Numbered from the stretch's first letter, positions 1 to 8,270 are shown. The stretch is 19,257 bases of DNA from an uncultured Eubacterium sp. (GCA_910579145.1 CAJTTQ010000053.1:1-19257); one strand, 5' to 3'. Translations and numbers: made by a program. Notes: generated by a model not told the origin, from the sequence alone.

Positions 1-20
1 GTTACATTATAACATGTAAC
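1..20. repeat. 7-bp inverted repeat at left edge
   Basis: GTTACAT and ATGTAAC form a perfect inverted repeat with a 6-nt spacer. It lies just before a plus-strand terminator hairpin. It could be an operator or the tail of an RNA structure belonging to a gene outside the window; the sequence alone does not decide. Confidence 0.4.
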
Positions 21-25
21 GGAGG

Positions 26-62
26 AAAGATGGTTGTCGTTAGCCATCTTTTTTCTTTTTTT
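26..62 (+). terminator. Rho-independent terminator of an off-window plus-strand gene
   Basis: AAAGATGG (26-33) pairs with CCATCTTT (44-51) around a 10-nt loop, and the strand continues as an almost unbroken T tract to position 62. The T tract is on the plus strand, so this should end a plus-strand transcript entering from the left, convergent with the GH95-like gene. Confidence 0.65.
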
Positions 63-66
63 GATA

Positions 67-112
67 AAATCAGGGAGACGGTGCCCCGGAATGGACACCG
101 TCTCCCTGATTT
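67..112 (-). terminator. Strong hairpin downstream of the GH95-like gene
   Basis: A perfect 17-bp inverted repeat (67-83 with 96-112) encloses a 12-nt loop and starts about 40 nt after the stop codon of the minus-strand GH95-like gene. Read on the minus strand it is followed only by a short T stretch (TTTTAT), so the U tract is weaker than the stem. It most likely ends the unit containing the 250-residue protein and the GH95-like enzyme. Confidence 0.7.
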
Positions 113-152
113 GGAACTGTCATTTCCCGACAGCCCCATTTCCAGAAAGTTA

Positions 153-3100
153 TTATTTCTTTATTTCCAGCTTAGGGATCACTGGTACGAGTGTATCGGC
201 ATCCCACAAAAACAGAGACGACGTATACATTTCCGTATTCCATTCCGCTGGGATCGTCGCGCGGATATATCCATTGGCATCCACTTCGACTACTTTCTCC
301 GCCATGCCAGCCACTCCGCCGGATGCGTCATAAGCCGTCCAAACGGCACGCATTTTGCGGCTGCGGTTGTTGTTTGAGAGGCACAGATCCAGTTCCCCGC
401 CTGAAAGTCCCGCGTAAGCCACAAACGGCTCTTCTCCGTCTTCCGATGCCGATGCCCTGGACGAAACATGCAGAATGATTTCATTCGAAGACATCCCGCC
501 GTCTTTGGACGACGCAAATACTTTGAGCATCTTACCCTTCGCGCTCTCCTTTACCGAGAGTACGCCGCCATCTGATATGGACGCACCGTCAAACGGCAGA
601 TTATCAATCGCGTTCACGACATGCCAGCTGACATCTGATGTGTTTCCTGAAAGGGAATAAACCTGTGCTGTAAACGAAATCTCACTTCCCGCAAAAATAC
701 GCTGCTCCGTATCCGCGGAGGTGGAAATCTGGATCCGGTCACCGAGCACAAAGTCCACGGTTACGGTCTCATTTTTATCGAGCTTGAGTGCGATGTATGC
801 CTTGTTCTGCTCATTGTACCGAATGGCCTGTTTCCTTCCTCCCACCGACGCGCTGCTCCAGGAAGGAGCACACGACAGGGCAATTTCATTGTTGTCCTGA
901 TCGGATGTGATCGTGACCGAGGCACGTTTCTCATTCTTATTCCATTTGATCTCATTTACTTCTGCCTGACACCGCGCCATCAGTCCCGTAATACTGCCCG
1001 CTCCCACGGAATCTAAAAGGGCCGGGAGAATTTCGATTTCTCCTGTGTTTGAGTACAGAAGCGATTCATTGACAGCTCCCATGATACCGAATGCCGAGTC
1101 AGTACAGTACGTGGATGAGTGGTTATTGTTATGAGACGTCATCATGGAACTGTACTGGTAGTTGTTGGTCATCAGGTAAAGAAGTACCGAGTTCAGGCTG
1201 TCAGGATCTTTCAAACGAGCTGCCACGAGCGCCTTATGCGTCGGGCCGTGGGACTCGGATGCCTCTTTTCCGCCATAGGCGGCAGAACGTTTGGCCATCG
1301 CCTCTAACACGCCCTCGCGCAATTTATCATCGGTTTGTGTTTCATAGCCGGGCCAGGCTGGATAAGCGTGGCTGACGTGCCTGTGCTGGTGTTTTTCACC
1401 GAGATTTTCGGTTGCCCATTCCTTCAATTCCCCGGAATCCGCATAGAGGTAATTCGGGATCTTGCTTTCAAAATCAGCCCATTTTTCCAGTTTTCCCGTG
1501 GCATCCATCGGCCCTGCTTCCTTTAAGATAGCCCTTGCCATAAATAGCGTGTCGCGCGAGGCAGAAATGTCCATCGTCGTATTATAGGTCAGCGCATACA
1601 CGGAATTATCGGCGCTGCCAGCCGGTGAGTTCTCCGGTGAATATCCCGGTGAGAACAGATACTTTGCTTCCGTATCTCCCGCTGCGATCGCTTCGGACAG
1701 CGTTGTCCCATCATCGAGGTGGATCGTTCCCGTTCCGTCCGTGTAATAGCGGTCATCGACATACTGGAGCCAGAAATTCATCGTCTTATCAAGCATCGGA
1801 TACAGGATATCTTCCACGAGCTTCATTTTTCCCGTGCTGCGGATCCGCTCTACATCGGCGTCAGACCAGTCGAGTACGTGCCGGTTCCTGTCGAGGTCAA
1901 TATCTTTTCCCAGCGGGATTTCCTGATTTCCGTAACACTGCCAGTACTCAAACATCGGCAGTATGAGCCAATCCGTAATGCCGTTTACGTAAATGTGCGG
2001 GTATCCGCTCAGGAAATGGTAGCTTCCCGCCTGTCCCGTACCATCCACGCGGGGCGGCGCTTTGATCGCATCGGTCATGCCGTAAATATGGTTCGCATCC
2101 GTCTCCCAGTCTGCTACCATGCGGACGATAAAGTTAATGTATCCATCACCGGCGCCTTCCATATTCCCTGTGTTCATACCGGACACCTGAAGGTTCGTGT
2201 TCGCGTCCAGCGTAAAGTCGCCGCTCCAGTCCGGATTCCACGCGCCGTTCCAGATCGCCCCCAGACGGGTCGTATGATATCCGCTCGCACAGATGAGACC
2301 GAAACGCCCATTGTTGTAGATCCGCTCTAAAAACGCCTTGTTGACCACGGTTTTATCGCTGTTTTGTTTGGCGATCAGCTCGGTATTCGTCAGATTCCGG
2401 TCTGCCTTTTCATCTTCTGTTTCACACAGCTCGATCCGAACATTATCAAACATTCCGCCGTGAATCTTCACATGCGGATCCAGCAACGCCCGGTAAGATT
2501 CCTCATTGCTTTTTACGCTATATTTTGCAATAACGCCGTCGATGTCACGCAGAAGACGGTCGTACAGCTTCTCTTTTACGTCCTCGGTGCTGTTACAGCC
2601 ATCATCCTGCCGGTCAACCTTTGAGATGAGCATCACAGATTTCGTACCGGTGATCGTGATTTTCGGATCATTGGCATCGATAATGCGCCCGGTGCCAAAT
2701 CCATTGGATTTTTCAATCGTTCGCTTATCCGCAGCATAGTCGATGTTTCCGTCTGTAACGATACGCATCGCTGTTCCCCATCCGCCGTTCGCGAATAATA
2801 CCTTTTCGCGGTTCTTATTGCCTTTTCGGTTCTGATCCGCGTATTTTCCGACCATGCCGATGGCATATCCGTTCTCATCCTGTGTCACGATATAATCGGA
2901 ATCCGGACGCGGATTTACGGTTCCCTGGTTCCTCATCTCCACCATATGATCGATGCTTATTGTAAGATCCAGTTCTCCTTGATCGGGAGCTTCGATGTAT
3001 GTGACGATGACTTCATCACTGCGCGAAGCAAACGAGCGTCTGTTCCATTCATTCCCATCCTGATCCTTCCACTGTGCACCGACTTCACCCGTCTCATAAT

Positions 3101-3638
3101 TCGTGTAACGGTTGTACCGTTCTTTGTTTTCTTCGGTAAAACGATTGTTTTTTATACGGAACTGGCTGGCCGGCTGGTACGGTCTCGACCATGTCGTCCC
3201 CCACGAGGCCCCATACGTATCTGTGGCAAATTTGTTTACCGCATTGACCCAAGGGAAATCATTCTGCCCGGACCGGTTGACCGCGCCTTTTCGCTGCTGT
3301 TCCAAAATGTCACTAATGACAGGTGTTTCATAAAAATCTGTTCCATCCGTCACGATCTTCGTATTGTTAAAGATAAATACGTCCTCGTCTGGATCACAGC
3401 TCTCGATAAACGCGATCTCTCCATTTGCCGATACGGAACCCTCACGCCAGGATTCTTTTTTCGTCCCCTTCTCGATCGTGGCGTAGGTGTTCTCATGAAA
3501 ACCAAGTGCCTCACCGATCCCGTACTTCCATTCGGCGGTCTCCGCATGGGACTTTGGCATGGAAACGAAGGCGGCTGCCGCCAGTGATGCACTTACCATA
3601 ATCGCGCTCCCCCATAACAATTTTTTAATCCGTTTCAT
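153..3638 (-). CDS. Secreted GH95-like glycoside hydrolase (alpha-L-fucosidase/alpha-L-galactosidase type) with C-terminal Ig-like extension
   Basis: 1161 residues with an N-terminal signal peptide (1-32, ending SHA). Residues about 35-370 form the N-terminal beta domain typical of GH95 (W64-R-E-G start). Residues 375-860 fit the (alpha/alpha)6 catalytic domain. GH95-like motifs visible: IWNGAWNPDWSG then LDANTNLQ (477-484), YSPEN (666-670) holding the candidate general acid Glu669, HRHVSH (752-757), and TDSAFG (846-851) in place of the usual DGNFG. The family's Asn-x-Asn pair in the first region appears as Asp478-x-Asn480, which is unusual. An Ig-like segment (about 968-1060) and an unassigned beta-rich tail (1071-1161) follow; there is no LPXTG or S-layer anchor. 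GH95 enzymes release alpha-L-fucose or alpha-L-galactose from polysaccharide side chains; which one is unknown here. A GAAAGGTG ribosome site precedes the start. It lies 65 nt after the 250-residue gene, probably in one transcript. Confidence 0.82.
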   Translation of the reverse strand: MKRIKKLLWGSAIMVSASLAAAAFVSMPKSHAETAEWKYGIGEALGFHENTYATIEKGTKKESWREGSVSANGEIAFIESCDPDEDVFIFNNTKIVTDGTDFYETPVISDILEQQRKGAVNRSGQNDFPWVNAVNKFATDTYGASWGTTWSRPYQPASQFRIKNNRFTEENKERYNRYTNYETGEVGAQWKDQDGNEWNRRSFASRSDEVIVTYIEAPDQGELDLTISIDHMVEMRNQGTVNPRPDSDYIVTQDENGYAIGMVGKYADQNRKGNKNREKVLFANGGWGTAMRIVTDGNIDYAADKRTIEKSNGFGTGRIIDANDPKITITGTKSVMLISKVDRQDDGCNSTEDVKEKLYDRLLRDIDGVIAKYSVKSNEESYRALLDPHVKIHGGMFDNVRIELCETEDEKADRNLTNTELIAKQNSDKTVVNKAFLERIYNNGRFGLICASGYHTTRLGAIWNGAWNPDWSGDFTLDANTNLQVSGMNTGNMEGAGDGYINFIVRMVADWETDANHIYGMTDAIKAPPRVDGTGQAGSYHFLSGYPHIYVNGITDWLILPMFEYWQCYGNQEIPLGKDIDLDRNRHVLDWSDADVERIRSTGKMKLVEDILYPMLDKTMNFWLQYVDDRYYTDGTGTIHLDDGTTLSEAIAAGDTEAKYLFSPGYSPENSPAGSADNSVYALTYNTTMDISASRDTLFMARAILKEAGPMDATGKLEKWADFESKIPNYLYADSGELKEWATENLGEKHQHRHVSHAYPAWPGYETQTDDKLREGVLEAMAKRSAAYGGKEASESHGPTHKALVAARLKDPDSLNSVLLYLMTNNYQYSSMMTSHNNNHSSTYCTDSAFGIMGAVNESLLYSNTGEIEILPALLDSVGAGSITGLMARCQAEVNEIKWNKNEKRASVTITSDQDNNEIALSCAPSWSSASVGGRKQAIRYNEQNKAYIALKLDKNETVTVDFVLGDRIQISTSADTEQRIFAGSEISFTAQVYSLSGNTSDVSWHVVNAIDNLPFDGASISDGGVLSVKESAKGKMLKVFASSKDGGMSSNEIILHVSSRASASEDGEEPFVAYAGLSGGELDLCLSNNNRSRKMRAVWTAYDASGGVAGMAEKVVEVDANGYIRATIPAEWNTEMYTSSLFLWDADTLVPVIPKLEIKK

Positions 3639-3685
3639 ATTCTCGCACCTTTCTTCGTCTTCTCACTCTACCAGTCTTTTGATCG

Positions 3686-3710
3686 CCGCTGCGTGATTGC
3701 GCGTCAGCGG
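3686..3710 (-). other. Small hairpin at the 250-aa gene stop codon
   Basis: CCGCTG (3686-3691) pairs with CAGCGG (3705-3710), overlapping the stop codon of the upstream gene. No T tract follows on the minus strand, so it is not a convincing terminator. It may stabilise the message or tune expression between the two genes; this is inference. Confidence 0.3.
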
Positions 3711-4456
3711 ACTTTGACTTTTACAGCTTTTGACCACTTTCCGGCAATTTTCTTTTTTCCGGACAGCTGGTATGCCTTCACCTTCACATAATATACCTTG
3801 CCGCTCTTCATTTTCTTTAACGTGGCTTTTTTCTTTGAACCGCCTTTTACGGTCAGCTTTGTTTTATATTTCCCGTTTTTCTTCGTTGCCGTGCTGATGA
3901 TATACCCCTTTGCTCCCGACACCTTCTTCCACGTTACCTGAATCTTCTTTTTGCCTTTTGCTTTCGCTTTTACGCCAGCCGGCGCCTTCAGCTTTTTTTT
4001 CGCACTGTCTTTTTTCGGATCAGGCGCAGCCGGTTTTGCGGTCTGGGTCACAGACGGCGGCGCAGCCGTGTCAGAGACCATTTGGAATGTCTTTACGATC
4101 TGTTCCTTTTCCGATGTGATCACAAGTGTGTAATCTCCCTTGATCAGCTGTTTTCGAATTGGAAACGAAAAAGACGATGTTTGGCCTCCCGTATACTGAT
4201 TTATGTATACAATGAAATTTTTGTTTGCTGTCAGATCACTTACCGCTCCTGTTTTTCCCGGTTCATAGCAGACGACGGAAATTTCCTTACCGCTCAGATC
4301 CGCATCGGTGACCGTGACTGTTACTGTCGCATTGGATGCGTTTGGTGAAATGGTTACGGAATCGCTGTTTGCCATCGCATGATCTGCCGGCAGAAAGAAA
4401 AGAATACCAAACAGAAATGTAAGTACAGACAGGATACATACCCTATTTCGTCGCAT
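3704..4456 (-). CDS. Small secreted protein with beta-rich N-terminal domain and lysine-rich FN3-like C-terminal domain
   Basis: 250 residues. The signal peptide is about 1-29 (hydrophobic 8-22, ending AMA). Residues 31-127 form a beta-rich domain of unknown family, with alternating Thr/Val strands and a GDYTLVI strand typical of Ig-like folds. A Pro/Ala/Lys linker (130-157) leads to a fibronectin type III-like module (158-250) very rich in lysine, with the motifs VTWKKVSGAKGY and VYYVKVKAYQ. This module resembles the C-terminus of the secreted GH43 enzyme in this window. There is no catalytic motif, so a binding or surface role is more likely than an enzyme. AAAGGAGG precedes the start. It is the first gene of a likely two-gene unit with the GH95-like enzyme, which suggests a helper for that enzyme. 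Its substrate is unknown. Confidence 0.75.
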   Translation of the reverse strand: MRRNRVCILSVLTFLFGILFFLPADHAMANSDSVTISPNASNATVTVTVTDADLSGKEISVVCYEPGKTGAVSDLTANKNFIVYINQYTGGQTSSFSFPIRKQLIKGDYTLVITSEKEQIVKTFQMVSDTAAPPSVTQTAKPAAPDPKKDSAKKKLKAPAGVKAKAKGKKKIQVTWKKVSGAKGYIISTATKKNGKYKTKLTVKGGSKKKATLKKMKSGKVYYVKVKAYQLSGKKKIAGKWSKAVKVKVR

Positions 4457-4540
4457 AAGCTGAATCCTCCTTTGACTCCTGAATTTTTGTTACTTTCTAT
4501 GTTTATTATACATGCTGGGACTGATTTTTTTTATAGTTTA

Positions 4541-4571
4541 ATGTGACATATTATAGTCAGATTTGTCACAT
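4541..4571. promoter_or_regulatory. Inverted repeat ATGTGACA-N15-TGTCACAT around the -10 element
   Basis: Two perfect 8-nt arms (4541-4548 and 4564-4571) flank the predicted -10 of the 250-aa gene promoter. Such symmetry spanning a promoter suggests an operator for a dimeric regulator. On the minus strand the upstream arm continues as TGACAAAT, which also occurs in the regulator intergenic region at 13550. The cognate regulator is not identifiable. Confidence 0.45.
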
Positions 4572-4579
4572 TGGCGCAA
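4550..4579 (-). promoter_or_regulatory. Promoter of the 250-aa/GH95-like unit
   Basis: On the minus strand TTGCGC (4579-4574) and TATAAT (4555-4550) are separated by 18 nt. A second TATAAT occurs nearer the gene (4510-4505) but has no good -35. The predicted leader is about 85-90 nt. The -10 lies inside the inverted repeat at 4541-4571. Confidence 0.5.
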
Positions 4580-4607
4580 AATATCTCATACTAATAAAAA
4601 AGACAAT

Positions 4608-4650
4608 AAAAAACTGACGATTCCCAATAGTCATGAATCGTCAGTTTTTT
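4608..4650 (-). terminator. Terminator after the 653-aa modular protein gene
   Basis: A perfect 16-bp inverted repeat (4608-4623 with 4635-4650) has an 11-nt loop and A/T runs at the ends of both arms, so either strand yields a stem ending in U residues. It starts 25 nt after the stop codon of the minus-strand 653-aa gene and separates it from the promoter of the next unit. Confidence 0.85.
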
Positions 4651-4674
4651 GATTCTCTTATGATTTAGATGCTA

Positions 4675-6636
4675 TTATTTCTTAGCAACAAGAGTCACTT
4701 TATCAAGTGTAACATTGCCATTAAATCCCTCTTCGGCTGTCTGTACTCCAACAAAATACTGACCGTCCGTAATCGTAGCATCATACTTAGCAAGATCTAA
4801 CGTAGCACCGCCATCTGTAATTCCCTGGCTGTGATCGCTGAACTCCGAAAGTCCCGGACCATACAAATATGCATTCAGTTTCTTCGTACTGCCATCAACA
4901 GTTACTTCGTAAATGATTTGTGAATAGTCCTGCAGATTGATATCCGTCGGAAGGGGAGCTTTAAACAGTACATTCCATAATGCCAAGCCGGCCATATTAG
5001 ATTTCTTTGATTCATCTGGTATCGTTGCAGATGCCTCATTTCCGCTGGCACCTTTAAAGGTAATGGAAGTAAGTTCTATGTCTCCATCAAAGACAATGGT
5101 TTTGTCATCTTTCGGATCATCCCATTCTACCTGGATAGCTAAACATTCTAAATCATCTTTGGAGTTTTTAAGTGTTGTCAAATCCAACGTTTTAGTTTGA
5201 GAACCATTTTGATCCGTCGTAAATGGACTGCCATAAAACATATCTGTCTTACTGCCCCACTGGTCGCCTTTACCCTTCATACCCATTTGTATAAAAGCGT
5301 TCGATTTTTGTGTAGCATCTACAATATTAGCAGTGACATCTACTGAAGTGTATGTGCCATCCTTGATTTTCGCAATTTCATCCTCTGTAAAGTAATAGGT
5401 GATCAGATTGGAAGAACCCGACCATATCTTCTCAAACGTATAAGAGAGTGCATCATTACCACCGAAATCAGCAGCTGTTAATACTCTGTCACTAGCCGGT
5501 TTCTCCCCCGTAGATGTATCCGCGCCCGGTGACTCTACACCCGGTGACTCTACACCCGGATTCGATGCGCCGGGATCTTCTGTCGTTGAACCGATCTTGT
5601 CACCATAACGGATCCAAATACCTGTGATCGTAACGCCTTCCAGATAAGTTCCGTAAGAAGGTCCTTTCAGCAGGAGCGTCGTCGCAAGCGTATCTTCTGA
5701 ACCGTCATGGTTCGTATGCTCTAACGTAGCCTGAAGGTGGAACGGCTTTCCTAATTGGTATGCGTCCGCATTTCCAGCATCCGTACCAATTCCTACTGAA
5801 TTTTCTGTGAAGTAGTACTGCTGTGAAATGGTTGCGCCACCGGAATTTGCCAGCCAGAAACGGAAACCGCTTGACTGCTCTGCAAGTGATCCACGAATCA
5901 GGATTTCCACTTTCTGTCCAATCGTATCGATCGCCGGTGTTTCCGGAATCGGAACGGTCTCTAATTCTGTATCATCCAGAATAAACTGATTTCCTGTCTC
6001 TAAATAACTGCCTTCGGAACCACTCCAGCTAGACAGGTCAAGTTTCACCCAGCCGCCTTCTGGTGACGGATTATATGGATCCGGTGTCGGAGTCGGTTTG
6101 TCCGTCGGTGGCGGTGTTGGCGGTTTCGATGCTTTCGCTGTCGGTTCAGCCGTCGGTGCCTTTGTCGGCTGAACGGTTGACGGCTGTGAAGTTGTCTGAT
6201 CTGGTACATTTGTTGGCTGGTTCGGAGTTGAAGTCGTTACAACGGCTGGTGCTGTCTGTGCAGGTGCCTTCGTAGCAACCGGCTTCTTAACAACAGCCTT
6301 TACCGTAACCTTAACTGTACCAAGTTTACGTGTTTTCTTTCCTTTTTTCTCTGTTACCGTGATTTTCGTGCTGCCTTTTTTCTTACCTGTTACAACACCT
6401 TTTTTGCTGACTTTGGCAATGGAAGCTTTTTTGGATTTAAACGTATACTTCGCTTTCTTTGCCTTATTTTTAATTTTGATTGTTTTTTTCTTACCAACCG
6501 TAACTGTCAGCTTTTTGGTTGATAATTTAGCCTTTTTAGCGGCCTGGACTTCCGTTCCCGGCAAACCCGTAAAAACAAGGGCAGCTGCCATTAAAACGGC
6601 AATATTCCTACCCAACCTGGTTTTGTAAGTACTCAT
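4675..6636 (-). CDS. Secreted multi-modular protein without catalytic domain: lysine-rich Ig-like module, P/T linker, beta-sandwich modules
   Basis: 653 residues. The signal peptide is about 1-32. Residues 33-113 form a bacterial Ig-like (Big_2-type) module, with about 30 lysines in 80 residues and almost no acidic residues. A Pro/Thr/Gln linker follows (114-192). Three beta-rich segments come next: 195-345, 385-530 (with Trp404, Trp461 and Trp504, compatible with a jelly-roll carbohydrate-binding fold) and 548-653. Segments one and two are joined by an SPGVE-type repeat linker (354-382). No glycoside hydrolase, lyase or esterase motif is evident and there is no sortase signal. I infer a surface carbohydrate-binding or scaffolding protein; the CBM families cannot be named by eye. 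AAAGGAGG precedes the start. It has its own promoter and terminator and sits between the two enzyme units. Its N-terminal module closely resembles that of the beta-helix enzyme. Confidence 0.78.
   Translation of the reverse strand: MSTYKTRLGRNIAVLMAAALVFTGLPGTEVQAAKKAKLSTKKLTVTVGKKKTIKIKNKAKKAKYTFKSKKASIAKVSKKGVVTGKKKGSTKITVTEKKGKKTRKLGTVKVTVKAVVKKPVATKAPAQTAPAVVTTSTPNQPTNVPDQTTSQPSTVQPTKAPTAEPTAKASKPPTPPPTDKPTPTPDPYNPSPEGGWVKLDLSSWSGSEGSYLETGNQFILDDTELETVPIPETPAIDTIGQKVEILIRGSLAEQSSGFRFWLANSGGATISQQYYFTENSVGIGTDAGNADAYQLGKPFHLQATLEHTNHDGSEDTLATTLLLKGPSYGTYLEGVTITGIWIRYGDKIGSTTEDPGASNPGVESPGVESPGADTSTGEKPASDRVLTAADFGGNDALSYTFEKIWSGSSNLITYYFTEDEIAKIKDGTYTSVDVTANIVDATQKSNAFIQMGMKGKGDQWGSKTDMFYGSPFTTDQNGSQTKTLDLTTLKNSKDDLECLAIQVEWDDPKDDKTIVFDGDIELTSITFKGASGNEASATIPDESKKSNMAGLALWNVLFKAPLPTDINLQDYSQIIYEVTVDGSTKKLNAYLYGPGLSEFSDHSQGITDGGATLDLAKYDATITDGQYFVGVQTAEEGFNGNVTLDKVTLVAKK
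5525..5554. repeat. Tandem 15-bp repeat in linker coding region
   Basis: CCCGGTGACTCTACA occurs twice back to back (5525-5539, 5540-5554), followed by a degenerate third copy. It encodes repeated SPGVE linker units between two beta-sandwich modules. Such repeats can change copy number by slippage in frame, altering linker length. Confidence 0.85.
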
Positions 6637-6667
6637 TAATACCCTCCTTTAAGTATGTGATATTTTT

Positions 6668-6696
6668 ATTGTAACATAAAAATTCAATGAACGCAA
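6668..6696 (-). promoter_or_regulatory. Promoter of the 653-aa modular protein gene, embedded in the preceding terminator
   Basis: On the minus strand TTGCGT (6696-6691) is 17 nt from TACAAT (6673-6668), and the -10 is extended by an upstream TG (TGTTACAAT). The -35 lies partly in the arm and partly in the loop of the terminator hairpin 6681-6719. The predicted leader is short, about 25 nt, ending in AAAGGAGG before the ATG. Confidence 0.6.
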
Positions 6697-6719
6697 GAAA
6701 TAAATACGTTCATTGAATT
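6681..6719 (-). terminator. Terminator after the cytosolic GH43 gene
   Basis: A perfect 13-bp inverted repeat (6681-6693 with 6707-6719) has a 13-nt loop and, on the minus strand, is followed by TTTTTAT. It lies about 50 nt after the stop codon of the 499-aa gene and should end the three-gene unit. The stem is AT-rich, so termination may be partial. Confidence 0.7.
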
Positions 6720-6770
6720 CATGTAAATTCATAAAATTCAGGCGTTTTAAACACTTCACTGACCCGACGC

Positions 6771-8270
6771 TCAGTTCTGGCGGATCCGAAAAACCGGCTC
6801 CCCATTTTCCCGGAAATAAATACGGTGCAGCATCGTGCTCCGCGGTGAATCATAGGCAGTACCCTCCCCGTGATAGGCGATGTAAGTATCCCCGTTTTTA
6901 TCCTGAAAAAAGGAATTGTGTCCGGGGCCGTAAATGCCGTCCAGATCCGCGGTCGAAAGTACGGGATACGGACTCTTTTTCCAGCGCGGCGCATCCAGCG
7001 GATCCTCGTCCCGCCCGATGCTCAGTAATCCAATGGCATACGTCCAGTTGCAGGCAGAACCGCCCGAATAGGTCAAATAAATGCGATTGTCGGTTACGAG
7101 TGGATACGGTCCCTCATTATTGATCGTACCGGCGACATTTTCCCATCCGTACAACGGGCGCGACAAAAGAACCGGGTCGCTCGTCAGACGCCACGGCTGC
7201 TCCGGGTCGGTCGACGCGATATAAAGCATTGAACCGGTATCCCCCTCTGACATACAGTGTTCGCGATAAGACCAAACAAGGTAGGAATTCCCGGCATTAC
7301 TAAAATGTGTCATATCAAGCGTAATGCCTTTTCCGCCGAGAAAGGTCCCGTCTTTTTTTCTGACCCGCACCGGGTCTTCCCAGTCATCCGCACAGAGGAT
7401 CGATCCATGTTCTTTTAACCGCATCATATGGCACTGTGGATCAAACGTATGCCCGCTGACAGCAAATAACAGATATACGCGCCCGCCGATCACATGGAAT
7501 TCCGGTGCCCAAAAGGTCTGGATCAGTCCTTTTTCCACATTCTTGTCAAGAATCAGATGCCGCGGTGTATCTGGAAGGAATAGATCTTCTACGCGGTCGG
7601 CCTCGCGTACAAGGAAACCGATATCGCCCGTATTATCGTTTGTAGCGATATAATAATACCTATCCTCCCACAAAAAAATGACCGGATCGGCAAAACCAGA
7701 AGCAAGCGGAAACGAATCCGCGGGCCACTCATGCAAACATCCGGTATGTTTGTCCTGCATCGGCAGATAATAATGCATCATGGTTTCATAAAGTCCGGTT
7801 TCGATCTCGATACGGCTGCAGGAAGAAACGTCGGGAAATGGATAGGGACACTCTTCTTCCTTGTCCGGGCATAAATCCTCCATCGGAATCACACGGAGGC
7901 GTGGGTGTTGTGTTACATCCACCAGACCACATTTTTCAAACGAGATAAAATCTTTTGTCAGCCATAAAAGCCGTTCCGAAGCTGCTCGGACTTCTTCTGT
8001 CCCATCATGATTTATCCTCTTTGCCACAATCGCGTACTCTGCTTCGGATCCATCTTTTAGTAGAACTATGGCTGGCTGTGCAAGGCTTTTCCCTATGATC
8101 TGATTCTCCCGGCTGATTTCAGCCTCGGCATATAAGATCCCCTCGTTCTGGTTCAACGGGACAGTTGTCCCACCTTGTACGGAAACAGCAAGATGTATGC
8201 TGTTTCCGTATTCCGGCGGACAGAAACTGTCGTTTGGGATACGTGTATAAACGAACAGTTCTGGTTTCAT
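6771..8270 (-). CDS. Cytosolic GH43-family glycosidase (arabinofuranosidase/xylosidase type)
   Basis: 499 residues with no signal peptide or membrane segment, so it is predicted cytosolic. The C-terminal two thirds (about 186-499) fit a five-bladed beta-propeller of GH43. The family's three acidic residues are placeable: Asp195 in ADPVIF (general base), Asp319 in TLDMTHF (pKa modulator) and Glu386 in NEGPYP (general acid); His451 in GPGHNSF matches the conserved active-site His. WAPEFHV (254-260) is also typical. Residues 1-185 form an extra N-terminal domain of unclear origin. Known GH43 members remove arabinose or xylose from xylan, arabinan or arabinoxylan; specificity cannot be read here. 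The gene starts 10 nt after the stop of the secreted GH43 gene, and the GGAG ribosome site touches that stop, indicating translational coupling. It probably trims imported oligosaccharides. Confidence 0.85.
   Translation of the reverse strand: MKPELFVYTRIPNDSFCPPEYGNSIHLAVSVQGGTTVPLNQNEGILYAEAEISRENQIIGKSLAQPAIVLLKDGSEAEYAIVAKRINHDGTEEVRAASERLLWLTKDFISFEKCGLVDVTQHPRLRVIPMEDLCPDKEEECPYPFPDVSSCSRIEIETGLYETMMHYYLPMQDKHTGCLHEWPADSFPLASGFADPVIFLWEDRYYYIATNDNTGDIGFLVREADRVEDLFLPDTPRHLILDKNVEKGLIQTFWAPEFHVIGGRVYLLFAVSGHTFDPQCHMMRLKEHGSILCADDWEDPVRVRKKDGTFLGGKGITLDMTHFSNAGNSYLVWSYREHCMSEGDTGSMLYIASTDPEQPWRLTSDPVLLSRPLYGWENVAGTINNEGPYPLVTDNRIYLTYSGGSACNWTYAIGLLSIGRDEDPLDAPRWKKSPYPVLSTADLDGIYGPGHNSFFQDKNGDTYIAYHGEGTAYDSPRSTMLHRIYFRENGEPVFRIRQN

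Noticed and set aside
30..377. Plus-strand frame with GGAGG five bases before its ATG
   Set aside because: It runs antisense into the GH95-like gene and its start lies inside a terminator stem. The composition is Arg/His/Pro-rich shadow sequence without a recognisable domain.
1719..3587. Long plus-strand frames (about 200 residues) within the GH95-like gene
   Set aside because: They lie fully antisense to a strongly supported gene, with no ribosome site, and look like mirror frames created by codon bias.
4505..4510. Second TATAAT nearer the 250-aa gene as the main promoter
   Set aside because: The sequence 17 nt upstream on the minus strand is A-rich and has no -35 resemblance. The element at 4550-4579 is better.
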